NCBI GenBank assembly: GCA_964400125.1
Contig: CAYNSR010000001.1
Span: 62,001-126,000, forward strand
DNA: 64,000 nt
Direction: 5' to 3'
Origin: Micavibrio sp964400125
GTDB taxonomy: Bacteria; Pseudomonadota; Alphaproteobacteria; Micavibrionales; Micavibrionaceae
Shown: piece after piece, positions 32,272 to 41,647 of the stretch
How the letters are laid out: every line of letters begins with the position of its first letter
How positions within the stretch are numbered: position 1 is the first letter of the stretch
The notes under the pieces: generated by a model
Databases searched by the model: none
The model's input: the letters and a program-made list of their open reading frames with translations, nothing else
Told to the model about the DNA's origin: nothing
Program-made: the position numbers and the translations under genes

Positions 32272-34122
32272 CTAGATCAACGCCCTGTCGCCCAGATATT
32301 TCAGAATTCTTTCAGCCTGCGCGGCGGCATCGCCAGTGCCGGTATCAAGGTGGATATCCGGGTTTTCCGGGGCTTCATAGGGGCTACCGATGCCGGTAAA
32401 ATTCGGGATTTCCCCTGCCCTTGCCTTTTTATAGAGCCCCTTGACGTCACGCGCCTCCGCCACGCGCAGCGGGGTATCAACAAACACTTCAATAAAATGG
32501 TCCTTACCAATGATTTCTCTGGCCATTTCCCGTTCGACGCGGAAAGGGGAAATGAAGGATACGATCGTAATCAATCCGGCCTCGATCATCAATCTGGCGA
32601 CTTCTGCCGCGCGGCGGACATTTTCGGCGCGGCCCTGTTCGGTAAACCCGAGATCGCGGCTCAAACCACGCCGTATATTGTCGCCATCAAGGATAATCGT
32701 GTGCCTCCCTGCGGCCCACAGGCGCTGTTCGAGCAGATCGGCAATGGTTGACTTTCCGGCACCGGATAGGCCCGTCATCCAGATGACGCACGGTTTTTGA
32801 TCCTTCAGCCGCGCCCGCGCCGTCATATCAATCGTCAATTTTTGTTCCTGCACATTTTGCGACCGACGCAGAGCATGCCGGATCATCCCCATCGCGACCG
32901 TTTCATGCGTAACACGGTCGATCATGACAAAGGAGCCAAGATCACGATTTAAATCATATGGTTCGAAGGCAATCATGCGATCAAGAATGAGGTTACAAAC
33001 CCCGATTTCATTGAAGTTGATCGTCCGGGCCGCCAGCAGGTCATAGGTTTCAACATCGATACGCCCCTCCAGATCGCTCGGCGAACAAAGGGCCGTTGAC
33101 GTTCCGGAACGAAAGAGATATTGCCGCCCGGAGACCATCTCCCTTTCCGACATCCAGAGAATTTTTACCTTGAGAATATCGGCAATGGCACAAGGATTCT
33201 GCGCGGCGGAGAGAACATCGCCGCGCACGATATCGATTTCATCCTCCAGAGTTAAGGCGACCGATTGTCCGGTTTCGGCACGCTGAATCTCCCCGTTGAA
33301 GGTTACAATTTTTGCGACGGTGGAGCGTTTCCCCGAAGGCAACACGACAACCGCATCACCCGGCGAAACGGCACCGCAGGCAACCTGCCCGGTGAAACCG
33401 CGAAAATCGGGGCTCGGGCGCGATACCCATTGCACAGGCATACGAAAATCGTCGGCTTTCTGACCGTCGCGGGATATCTGGATATTTTCGAGATGATCAA
33501 ACAGGCTGGGGCCGCGATACCATGCGGTGCGCCCGGACAAGGAAACAACGTTATCGCCTTCAAGCGCGGACAGAGGAATTGCCTGAACACTTTCAAACCC
33601 GAGTGTTTCTGCCAAGGCACAAAATTCCCGCTCCAGCGATTCAAAGACTTCGCGCGAATAATCCACCAGATCGATTTTATTGACCGCCAAAACCACATGC
33701 CTTACGCCCAGCATTGATACGATCAGGCTGTGCCGCCGGGTCTGCGGGCGAATTCCTTTTTGCGCATCGACAATAACCACGGCCAGATCCGCAGTTGACG
33801 CCCCGGTCGCCATATTGCGCGTATACTGGTCATGGCCCGGGGTATCGGCGATAATGTATCGGCGTTTCGGGGTGGAGAAATAGCGGTAGGCGACATCGAT
33901 AGTAATCCCCTGCTCCCGCTCCGCCGCCAAACCGTCCACCAGCAGGGCAAAATCGATTTTATCCCCGGTCGTGCCGTGTTTTTTACTATCTCTTTCCAGC
34001 GCGGCATATTGATCGTCCAGAATGGCGCGGGATTCATGGAGCATCCTGCCGATCAAGGTTGATTTACCGTCATCGACAGAACCACAGGTGATAAAGCGCA
34101 ACAGGCAGGAGGGTTTTTCCAT
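32272..34122 (-). CDS. cysNC: Bifunctional sulfate adenylyltransferase subunit 1 / adenylylsulfate kinase CysNC
   Basis: A 616-residue fusion. Residues 1 to about 420 are the GTPase CysN: GSVDDGKSTLIGRML (P-loop), DTPGHDQYTRNMATGAST and NKIDLVDYS. Residues about 440-616 are APS kinase: MTGLSGAGKSTIADLLEQ and LDGDNIRRGLSRDLGF. With CysD it makes adenylylsulfate and then PAPS from sulfate. The TGATG junction couples it to cysD. PAPS is used for sulfate assimilation or sulfonation; reductase genes are not in the window. Confidence 0.96.
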   Translation of the reverse strand: MEKPSCLLRFITCGSVDDGKSTLIGRMLHESRAILDDQYAALERDSKKHGTTGDKIDFALLVDGLAAEREQGITIDVAYRYFSTPKRRYIIADTPGHDQYTRNMATGASTADLAVVIVDAQKGIRPQTRRHSLIVSMLGVRHVVLAVNKIDLVDYSREVFESLEREFCALAETLGFESVQAIPLSALEGDNVVSLSGRTAWYRGPSLFDHLENIQISRDGQKADDFRMPVQWVSRPSPDFRGFTGQVACGAVSPGDAVVVLPSGKRSTVAKIVTFNGEIQRAETGQSVALTLEDEIDIVRGDVLSAAQNPCAIADILKVKILWMSEREMVSGRQYLFRSGTSTALCSPSDLEGRIDVETYDLLAARTINFNEIGVCNLILDRMIAFEPYDLNRDLGSFVMIDRVTHETVAMGMIRHALRRSQNVQEQKLTIDMTARARLKDQKPCVIWMTGLSGAGKSTIADLLEQRLWAAGRHTIILDGDNIRRGLSRDLGFTEQGRAENVRRAAEVARLMIEAGLITIVSFISPFRVEREMAREIIGKDHFIEVFVDTPLRVAEARDVKGLYKKARAGEIPNFTGIGSPYEAPENPDIHLDTGTGDAAAQAERILKYLGDRALI

Positions 34123-35027
34123 CAGAAATACCCCTCCTGCTTCTTGCGTTCCATGGATGCGGCGCTGTCTTTGTCGATCACCCGGCCATGGCGCTCTGAA
34201 TTTCTGGCAGAACGTGTCTCCGCGATGATTTCATCAAGTGTCCCAGCCGCAGATTCTACCGCCCCGGTCAGCGGATAACAGCCGAGCGTACGGAAACGAA
34301 CCATACGCATTTCCGGGGCCTCCCCCGGATGCAAGACCATACGATCATCATCCACCATAATCAGAATACCGTCACGTTCCACCACAGGACGCTGCCTAGC
34401 GAAATAAAGCGGCACGATATCGAGCTTTTCCCGGGCGATATATTGCCACACATCGCCTTCCGTCCAGTTAGATAACGGAAAGACGCGAAAGCTTTCACCT
34501 TTTTTCTTGAACGTGTTGTACAACTTCCACGGTTCCGGCCTCTGGTGTCGGGGGTCCCAGCGGTGGTGTTCATCGCGGAAGGAAAAAATACGCTCCTTGG
34601 CGCGGGACGCCTCCTCATCGCGTCTGGCACCACCGATGGCGGCATCAAAGCCGTATTTTTCCAAAGCCTGCCTCAGGCCCTGCGTCTTCATAATATCGGT
34701 ATAGACGGCAGAGCCATGCGTGAATGGATTGATATTGTCGCGCAAACCGTCCTCATTGACATGAACGATCAGGTCCAGCCCGTGTTCCGTGGCGATACGG
34801 TTGCGAAAATCGATCATCTCGCGGAATTTCCATGTCGTATCAATATGCAACAACGGAAATGGCGGCGGCGCAGGGAAAAACGCCTTGCGCGCAAGATGCA
34901 AAAGAACCGTGCTGTCCTTGCCGATGGAATACAGCAACACCAGCCTTTCGCAGGTCGCCGCGACCTCGCGAAGGATGTAAATACTTTCGTTTTCCAGCGT
35001 ATCCAGATGTGAAAAGGGGGTATCCAT
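34122..35027 (-). CDS. cysD: Sulfate adenylyltransferase subunit 2 CysD
   Basis: A 301-residue ATP-PPi lyase-type subunit. LVLLYSIGKDSTVLLHLARK is the PP-loop variant of CysD, followed by LLHIDTTWKFREMI. The C-terminal region RTLGCYPLTGAVESAA and the basic end SAASMERKKQEGYF are characteristic. It catalyses adenylylation of sulfate, driven by GTP hydrolysis of the CysN half. It is first in the cysD-cysNC operon. The 247-bp region upstream, shared with divergent moxR, shows no regulatory motif I can name. Confidence 0.96.
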   Translation of the reverse strand: MDTPFSHLDTLENESIYILREVAATCERLVLLYSIGKDSTVLLHLARKAFFPAPPPFPLLHIDTTWKFREMIDFRNRIATEHGLDLIVHVNEDGLRDNINPFTHGSAVYTDIMKTQGLRQALEKYGFDAAIGGARRDEEASRAKERIFSFRDEHHRWDPRHQRPEPWKLYNTFKKKGESFRVFPLSNWTEGDVWQYIAREKLDIVPLYFARQRPVVERDGILIMVDDDRMVLHPGEAPEMRMVRFRTLGCYPLTGAVESAAGTLDEIIAETRSARNSERHGRVIDKDSAASMERKKQEGYF

Positions 35028-35274
35028 GGAAGCAATACTGGCCCGGTCAGCATATGTTTACAAGGGGCTCTGGCTGGCATTCTTACGCAGGAAACACCAG
35101 AAACATGAATAAAATTTTCAATGAAAACAAATGGTTATAAAAATAATGATGTTTTCGGACGATCCCGGCTGATAAAACCACGCGCCCCCATAAATATCCT
35201 TTCAATTCTCCACCACTTTGCTAAGGTCGACGACAAATCACAAATAAAAAAAGAGTAACAGGGAGAATACAGGT

Positions 35275-36411
35275 ATGACACAAGGTTCAGGAAAAATAAT
35301 TGCGACTCTGCCACTCGCTGCGGGCGAGGATCGTATCCTGGGGGAAAGAATACCCGTCTATTCGGCAGTGGTGCTCAAGGCCATAGACCACATTGACAGG
35401 ATATTCAAAGGGCAGAACGAACTTGTGCATCATGTCATGACAAGCCTGATTGCATCCGGTCATATTCTGATTGAAGGGGTTCCCGGAACCGGGAAGACCA
35501 TGCTGGCGGAATTGCTCCGTCACACGACAGGACTTGAGGGAAAGCGTATCCAGTTCACCCCCGATCTCCTGCCGCAAGATATCATCGGAACAAAGGAACA
35601 ACGCGGACCTGTTTTTACCGAAATTCTGCTTGCAGATGAACTAAATCGCGCCGGGCCAAAAGTACAATCGGCCCTGCTGCAAGCTATGGCGGAAGGAAAA
35701 GTGACCATTGACGGCCACGATTTCCGCCTGCCTCGTACGTTTTTTGTCGTTGCGACTGAAAACCCAGTCGAGCAGGAAGGCACATACCCCCTTCCCGAAG
35801 CGCAAAAAGATCGGTTCCTGATGAAAGTTCCCGCAACCTATCCGTCTGAAGAAATAGAAAAGCAGATCGCTATCGAGCAAACGACCAGTTCCGTCAATCT
35901 TGTCGAATTTTTCAAACTTGTCGACGACGGCGTTTCGCTGGAGTCTATTCCAGACCCGGATGCGGTACGCAACGAAATTCCTGCCGTGATGACTCCCAAC
36001 GATGTTATCGTGATGCAAAAACTGGCTGCGAAAATTCCCCTGAGCAAAGATTTTGTCGACGCCGCCACTTGTGCCGTACGCATGACCCGACCGTATCTGA
36101 TCGACGATCCGGACAGGACAGCAGAAAACACAAAAGCCGCCCGTGAACTTTCAAATACCCTGCAAGGCAAAAAACGCGTAAACGACATGGTTTCGTTCGG
36201 TGCGGGCACTAGGGCATTGCTCGCGTTCTTCCGCGCCTCCCGTGCCCGTGCGCTGATACGCGGGGATGGCATCCCTACAACGGATGATTTGAATGCCCTT
36301 ATGCTGCCGATTCTGGAGCCGCGCCTTACCCTGCACTACAATGCAGAAAACAAAAGGGCCCAGCATATCGCGGAGATCGTTGGAGATATAAAGCGAACCC
36401 TGTCCCTGTAG
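35275..36411 (+). CDS. moxR: MoxR-family AAA+ ATPase
   Basis: A 378-residue AAA+ ATPase. Walker A is GVPGTGKTMLAE (near residue 66), Walker B LLADELNRAGPKVQSALL, sensor 1 VVATENPVEQEGTYPLPEAQ. MoxR proteins are chaperone-like ATPases acting on VWA-domain partners, here plausibly the DUF58 and BatA-type proteins encoded downstream. It opens the envelope cluster on the plus strand. In most alphaproteobacteria MoxR directly precedes DUF58; here a minus-strand DUF4159 gene and two membrane-protein genes intervene. SD CAGGGAGAA precedes the ATG. Confidence 0.93.
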   Translation: MTQGSGKIIATLPLAAGEDRILGERIPVYSAVVLKAIDHIDRIFKGQNELVHHVMTSLIASGHILIEGVPGTGKTMLAELLRHTTGLEGKRIQFTPDLLPQDIIGTKEQRGPVFTEILLADELNRAGPKVQSALLQAMAEGKVTIDGHDFRLPRTFFVVATENPVEQEGTYPLPEAQKDRFLMKVPATYPSEEIEKQIAIEQTTSSVNLVEFFKLVDDGVSLESIPDPDAVRNEIPAVMTPNDVIVMQKLAAKIPLSKDFVDAATCAVRMTRPYLIDDPDRTAENTKAARELSNTLQGKKRVNDMVSFGAGTRALLAFFRASRARALIRGDGIPTTDDLNALMLPILEPRLTLHYNAENKRAQHIAEIVGDIKRTLSL

Positions 36412-36436
36412 CGGAAGGACTCTGACCCCGAACCGC

Positions 36437-37180
36437 TCAGGGCACCCCGGTTCCCGGTGTGGAGGCTTGCGGGCTGTTGTTTTTGCGCTCACCAATCCTC
36501 ATATAAATAACCATGTTAACGCCAGACCTGAGGGCGGCGGTATGTCCCGCAGCCCATGCTGCGGCCCAGTTGCGCTCACCAATAATTACCGATGTTATTT
36601 TGCCCTTGCTCGGCACTTGAATCCTGATGGAGCCGTTATTATTGCTGCCCGGAAGACCAGAGACGTTGTAAAAATTCCGCGTCAACGCATGATCGTTCGG
36701 CATGCGCACCACCGGGTGCAACCGTACCCGCCCTAAAACCTTGTCGAGAATCTGAAGGTCACCCCCCCCCGGCGACACGCGCAGATCGAAAATGATAACC
36801 CCGCCGCCATTGATATACGCCTGAACCTTCGTCTGCGCCTTGTCTGACAAAGGTTTGGTCGATGAAAGAATTGGCCAGTAGAGAAAGGGAAGCAGAGTAA
36901 TATCATCATTCTCGATATCAATACCGACAACCCCGGCAGATTCTACGGACGTCATTTCATTCACGAATGCCGAAAGCGCCGAAACACCCAACCGGGATTC
37001 TTCATTCACCGCCACTGACGGCGTACGCACATAGGCAAGATGCAGCGCCCGGGCATAGCGCGCCTGCGTTTCCGGCACGGCAGGGCGTTCCTGCGGCGAG
37101 GAATTCTGCTGTGCCGAAACACCCGATATTGCCGTAAATGCCGCCAACACGAATGCGGCCGCGCCGTGTTTGAATCCCAT
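36437..37180 (-). CDS. Stand-alone secreted DUF4159-domain protein
   Basis: A 247-residue protein with a Sec signal peptide ending near SGVSAQ. The mature part is one DUF4159 domain: LHLAYVRTPSVAVNEESRLG, LLPFLYWPILSS, YINGGGVIIFDLRV and ERNWAAAWAAG. In most alphaproteobacteria this domain is the C-terminal part of a large BatA-type membrane protein. Here the BatA protein (39575-41647) ends without it, and the domain is encoded separately, on the opposite strand, with its own export signal. The family fold resembles class I glutamine amidotransferases without catalytic function. It probably still assembles with BatA in the periplasm, which is inference. Confidence 0.87.
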   Translation of the reverse strand: MGFKHGAAAFVLAAFTAISGVSAQQNSSPQERPAVPETQARYARALHLAYVRTPSVAVNEESRLGVSALSAFVNEMTSVESAGVVGIDIENDDITLLPFLYWPILSSTKPLSDKAQTKVQAYINGGGVIIFDLRVSPGGGDLQILDKVLGRVRLHPVVRMPNDHALTRNFYNVSGLPGSNNNGSIRIQVPSKGKITSVIIGERNWAAAWAAGHTAALRSGVNMVIYMRIGERKNNSPQASTPGTGVP

Positions 37181-37358
37181 GTCCTGCCCTGCGTTATTTT
37201 TTACGTTGAGATGTCATAACATTAAAAAATGTGCATCTGCAACCGAAAACCCCCTGCACATCTCATAAAATTTTCTGTGAAGAGGTTGACTCCGTTCCTT
37301 CCGGTTGCTAGTCGTTATGTTAACAATAAAAACATATTTGCAAGAACAGGGAACAAGA

Positions 37359-39578
37359 ATGAAGCGACGCGGGGCGTATGTTTCAAAATTTGCTGCTGCG
37401 GCAATGCTGGCCGGGATGGCTCATGCTGCCGCTTTTGCGCAGACCGCGCCGGAATCAGTATCGCCAGAACCCACATCCGCTACGACGACGATTACCACAT
37501 CGTCGATCATACCCGCCCCCGGCATTCCTGTGGGCGTTATCGGCGGCCTTGGCGGTGCATTTATCCTTGCCGGTTTATACGGCGTCTATCGCGGCCAGCG
37601 TGGAGCCGCCTTCTTTACGGCAACAGGTGTCGCGATCACCGCAGCCATGCTCAATGTGCAGAACGTCACCTTGGAACAAGAACAACTCCCGACGGATGTT
37701 GTTATTCTGGTAGACCGTTCGGCCAGCCAGTCTCTGGGGGATCGCACATCGGTTACGAATACGACCCTGACGAACCTGACGCAAAAACTGGCGGCCTTTC
37801 CCGGCATAAGCATCCGCATCAGCGAAATTGGCAGCGGAGAAACCAACATCGTCTCCGAAATTCAATCGCTATCTTTCGATACAGGCGCGGTATTTGCTTT
37901 GACGGACGGTCAGGCGCACGATGCCGACATGGCCGGAAATATCGATAGCAATATCCCAATTCACGTTCTCGTCTCCGGCCACAGGGAAGAATTCGACCGC
38001 CGCATTGTTGTCGAACAATTTCCCCGATTTGGCATGATCGATGAATCCCAGAAAATTCGCATCCGTCTGGAAGATAACGGCAATATCCCGAGTGGAAAAA
38101 ATCCTGTCCCGGTCACAATCAGCCAGGATGGGAAAATTTTAAGAACCGTTGCCGTGATCCCCGGCGCTGTGACCGATATTTCAGTAACACTGCCCAAAAA
38201 CGGGGAAAATGTTTTTTTACTGGAAACCGCAGAAATAAAAGGCGAACTGACACCGCTGAACAACCGGGCGTTGGTTTCGGTCGAAGGGCTGCGCCCGCGG
38301 ATGAATGTTCTGATTATATCCGGCAGCCCGGATCATGGGCAACGCAATCTGCACGATCTCTTCAAATCTGATTCCAATGTGAAACTTGTTCATTTTTCAA
38401 CGCTGCGCAAACCGGAAAAGCAGGATGCGACGCCATTGAAGGAACTGGCACTCTCCCCTTTTCCCGCGCATGAAATTTTTGGCGAGGCGTTCAACACTGT
38501 CGATCTGATCGTTTTGAACAGATACGAAGATATCGGCCTCGTGCACATGCCATACCTTGATCGTATCGTCGAACGTGTCCGTCAAGGGGCCGGATTGATG
38601 GTCATTTCAGGGCCTGAATACGCCGGCGAAAAGAGCCTTTACAATACACCGCTTGCAAAAATTCTTCCCGCATCACCAAACGGAAAGGTTACAGAAAACA
38701 CATTCAGGCCAGATGTCACCGAAACAGGAAAACGTCATCCCGCAACCCGACATCTGGCGGGCGAACATGGCGTCTGGCACAGAAGCATAGATACCACATC
38801 CCAACCCGCAACAATCATGATGCAGACTGAAGGGGGGAAACCCCTGCTGGTCATGAACCGTGAGAAAAAAGGCCGGGTTGCGATGCTGCTGTCGGATCAG
38901 GCATGGCTTTGGGCGCGCGGCCATGATGGCGGCGGCCCATATTCAGGATTGATTGGCAATACAGCGCGCTGGCTCCTGCAAGACAGCACGATGGAGGAAG
39001 AATCCCTTCGTATTCAATCCCGCGACAACACACTGGTCGTCGAACAGCAAACAATGGACCAGAACGGATCTCCGGTAATGATACGCACACCGTCAGGAAA
39101 AGCACTAACTCTGGAGACGACCCCATCGGAACCCGGCCTGTGGCAAGCCATTATACCGACCGAAGAACATGGCATTTACAGCGCCGAAAGCACAGGAAGA
39201 CAACTTTCAAAAGTGTTTGCCTATGTCGAACCATCCAATCCCCGTGAATTTGAATCCCCGATTTCAACATTAGACATTCTGCGCCCACTATCAAAAAAAT
39301 CAGGCGGGATCGTAACACGCATGGTTGACGATTCCGGCGCAGCAATCGATATAAAAATTGCGGCGCAGGACAAGCCGGGAGAAACGACGACAACGGATAA
39401 ATTCAATATCCGCATGAACACAAAAAGCATAACAACTGGCGAAGAGCGCCAGCCGGTCATTCCTGATTATCTTATGCTGGCGGGAATTATTGGCCTGTTC
39501 GGCGCAGGACTTTATCGGCATTCTGAGATGTCATTCTTTGCCAAAAAGAAAGACAGGAAGGATACTCCCCAGCCATGA
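37359..39578 (+). CDS. Large membrane protein of the MoxR/BatA cluster (VWA-like and GATase1-like regions)
   Basis: A 739-residue protein starting at ATG 37359 (SD AGGGA); upstream ATGs lack an SD. A signal-like segment (AMLAGMAHAAAFA) is followed by a second hydrophobic stretch (VGVIGGLGGAFILAGLYGVY). TDVVILVDRSASQSLGDR resembles a von Willebrand A metal site. Later blocks NLHDLFKSDSNVKLVHFSTL, RKPEKQDATPLKELAL and LLSDQAWLWARGHDGGGPYS are the conserved core of this alphaproteobacterial family. A hydrophobic helix near the C-terminus (YLMLAGIIGLFGAGLY) anchors it. Family members always travel with MoxR, DUF58 and BatA-type genes, and the molecular role is unknown. ATGA overlaps the next gene. 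Confidence 0.85.
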   Translation: MKRRGAYVSKFAAAAMLAGMAHAAAFAQTAPESVSPEPTSATTTITTSSIIPAPGIPVGVIGGLGGAFILAGLYGVYRGQRGAAFFTATGVAITAAMLNVQNVTLEQEQLPTDVVILVDRSASQSLGDRTSVTNTTLTNLTQKLAAFPGISIRISEIGSGETNIVSEIQSLSFDTGAVFALTDGQAHDADMAGNIDSNIPIHVLVSGHREEFDRRIVVEQFPRFGMIDESQKIRIRLEDNGNIPSGKNPVPVTISQDGKILRTVAVIPGAVTDISVTLPKNGENVFLLETAEIKGELTPLNNRALVSVEGLRPRMNVLIISGSPDHGQRNLHDLFKSDSNVKLVHFSTLRKPEKQDATPLKELALSPFPAHEIFGEAFNTVDLIVLNRYEDIGLVHMPYLDRIVERVRQGAGLMVISGPEYAGEKSLYNTPLAKILPASPNGKVTENTFRPDVTETGKRHPATRHLAGEHGVWHRSIDTTSQPATIMMQTEGGKPLLVMNREKKGRVAMLLSDQAWLWARGHDGGGPYSGLIGNTARWLLQDSTMEEESLRIQSRDNTLVVEQQTMDQNGSPVMIRTPSGKALTLETTPSEPGLWQAIIPTEEHGIYSAESTGRQLSKVFAYVEPSNPREFESPISTLDILRPLSKKSGGIVTRMVDDSGAAIDIKIAAQDKPGETTTTDKFNIRMNTKSITTGEERQPVIPDYLMLAGIIGLFGAGLYRHSEMSFFAKKKDRKDTPQP

Positions 39579-41647
39579 GCCGCATGAATTCTGCATTCAG
39601 GGCCGCTTCCGGTATTCTGGCGGCAAGCATCCCGACCATCGCCGGGGCCGCCGCCGGAACAACGGGACTGACTCTGGGCGCACTCAGCATTGCCGCACCG
39701 TGGATTGCCGCCGGAGGCGCCGTCGGTGTGGCTGTTTTGTGGAGAATGATGCGGAATATGCCGCCAAATCTCAAGCCTGTCATTTTCCCGATGATTGCTC
39801 TACTACCCGATCTAAAATTAAAAGAACAAAAACCGGCGCGCATGCCGTTTTTGCAACGTCTGCTGATGGCAAGCGCCATCGGCCTTTCCGTTACGGGAAT
39901 CGGTGGCATGACATGGAATGCCGCCCCACCGGCTGCGGGAGAGGACGGCCCGACCATCATGGTCATGGACAACGGACATGACTCCGCGCACCAATGGGCC
40001 GCCAGAATCAAAAGCGGCCAGATAATTCTTGATCGCGCGGAAAAATCCGGCATGCCTGTTACCATTCTGCCCACCGCACCGCCGCAGGATGGAAGTCCTG
40101 TCAAAATCATCGGGCCGATGAGCGCACAGGACGCGCGCGAAATTCTCTCCGGAATAAAACCGCAAGCATGGCCCGTTGACCGGGCGGCGGCATCAAGCGC
40201 ACTGGAAGAATTCGAGAAAAAACCGGGAACATCGGTCGTCTGGATGCGCAGTGGAAACGATGGCAACGGGACGGATGCTCTCGTGGAACAAATGAAATCC
40301 ATCGGCAATATGAGTGTTTTTCATGATAATCCGGGACAAACGCCGCACCTTTTATCCCGTGCCGTATCGAACGAAAACAATGACCTGAACGTTTTAGTCG
40401 AACGTATCGACAGCACGCGCGCCGAAACACTTTATCTGAAGGCCAGCGACCATAACGGCCATCCCGTCCAGCAGATTGATGTCCATCTTGCCGCAGGTGA
40501 AATATCTGCTACGGGGACATTCACCTTGCCGAAAGAAATTCGCAAAACGCTGTCCCGCATCACAATCGAGGGCGAAAGCGGCGCCGGGGCAACCTTGCTC
40601 CTGAGTGAAGACAAGAAGAAACGCGCGGTCGGCATCGTTAGCACGGGGGAAGAGGAATCCGTCCACCCGCTGCTTCAGGAAACATTCTATATCAAAACGG
40701 CCCTCGAAGGACATGCCGATATTCTGCAAGGTGATATCGATAGCGTCCTGCGCAAAAATCCAGACGTTCTTGTCCTGACGGATTCGGCGATTATAACGAA
40801 GTCGGATCAAAAAAAGATCAATGCCTGGGTTCGCGATGGCGGCACATTGTTACGCTTCGCCGGGCCGAAACTGGCGGCGCAGGAACCTGACGACCTGTTA
40901 TCCGTCCCGCTGCGTTCCGGAAGCCGGAATGCCAATAACCCGATTTCCGGCACAACGCCGCCAAAAATTGTACAATTCGATAAATCGTCACCCTTCAACG
41001 CTCTTGTTGCGCCACAGGATATTGTTATCACCCAAAGCGTCATCGCCCGTCCGGACGCCAATCTGGACAGCCGGACATGGGCCAGACTGTCTGACGGCAC
41101 CCCGCTCGTCACCGCCCGCAACGATAACAAGGGATGGATCGTTCTGGTCCACACCACACCGAATATGGAATGGTCAAACCTTCCTGTTTCTGAGGTGTTT
41201 TCCGATATAATAAAGGTCATCGTCAATCATGGCGATGGCGGCACGCCCCCGTCACCGGATGGAGCGCCCCCCTTGCAAACACTCGATGGCTTCGGAAGAC
41301 TCAAAACGCCGCATGCTGTCGTACAACCGTTGAGCGCACAAGACGTCAAAAGCCCGCAAATCGGCCCGCGCCACCCGCCCGGTTTTTACGGGACGCCGGA
41401 ACTGCGGCACGCCTATAATCTGGCCGGAAACATTCCTGCACCAAAGCCCATTTCTCCCCTACCGGAAACCATTCGGCAGGAAATCTATGGCGCAGACGCC
41501 CAGCCCACAGACCAGACAGGCTGGCAACTGGCGGCATCTTTGGGATTGCTGCTGGGCGCGCTTTTGCTTCTTCAAAAACAAAGCGGCCTCTACACGATGC
41601 GCCCGAAAGGGCCCGCCCCTGTTACCGGAACAAAGGGAATGGTCTGA
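39575..41647 (+). CDS. BatA-type aerotolerance membrane protein lacking its DUF4159 domain
   Basis: A 690-residue protein. The N-terminal BatA-like segment is LGALSIAAPWIAAGGAVGVA, then NMPPNLKPVIFPMIALLPDL and a second helix (LLMASAIGLSVTGIGGM). A long periplasmic region follows with VLVLTDSAIITKSDQKKINA and VRDGGTLLRFAGPKLA, which is GATase-like. A last hydrophobic helix is LAASLGLLLGALLLLQK. The protein stops about 30 residues after this helix, where relatives continue into DUF4159. That domain is found instead at 36437-37180 on the other strand. ATGA and TGATG-type overlaps link it to both neighbours. A role in envelope integrity is assumed from the Bat name only. Confidence 0.87.
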   Translation: MSRMNSAFRAASGILAASIPTIAGAAAGTTGLTLGALSIAAPWIAAGGAVGVAVLWRMMRNMPPNLKPVIFPMIALLPDLKLKEQKPARMPFLQRLLMASAIGLSVTGIGGMTWNAAPPAAGEDGPTIMVMDNGHDSAHQWAARIKSGQIILDRAEKSGMPVTILPTAPPQDGSPVKIIGPMSAQDAREILSGIKPQAWPVDRAAASSALEEFEKKPGTSVVWMRSGNDGNGTDALVEQMKSIGNMSVFHDNPGQTPHLLSRAVSNENNDLNVLVERIDSTRAETLYLKASDHNGHPVQQIDVHLAAGEISATGTFTLPKEIRKTLSRITIEGESGAGATLLLSEDKKKRAVGIVSTGEEESVHPLLQETFYIKTALEGHADILQGDIDSVLRKNPDVLVLTDSAIITKSDQKKINAWVRDGGTLLRFAGPKLAAQEPDDLLSVPLRSGSRNANNPISGTTPPKIVQFDKSSPFNALVAPQDIVITQSVIARPDANLDSRTWARLSDGTPLVTARNDNKGWIVLVHTTPNMEWSNLPVSEVFSDIIKVIVNHGDGGTPPSPDGAPPLQTLDGFGRLKTPHAVVQPLSAQDVKSPQIGPRHPPGFYGTPELRHAYNLAGNIPAPKPISPLPETIRQEIYGADAQPTDQTGWQLAASLGLLLGALLLLQKQSGLYTMRPKGPAPVTGTKGMV

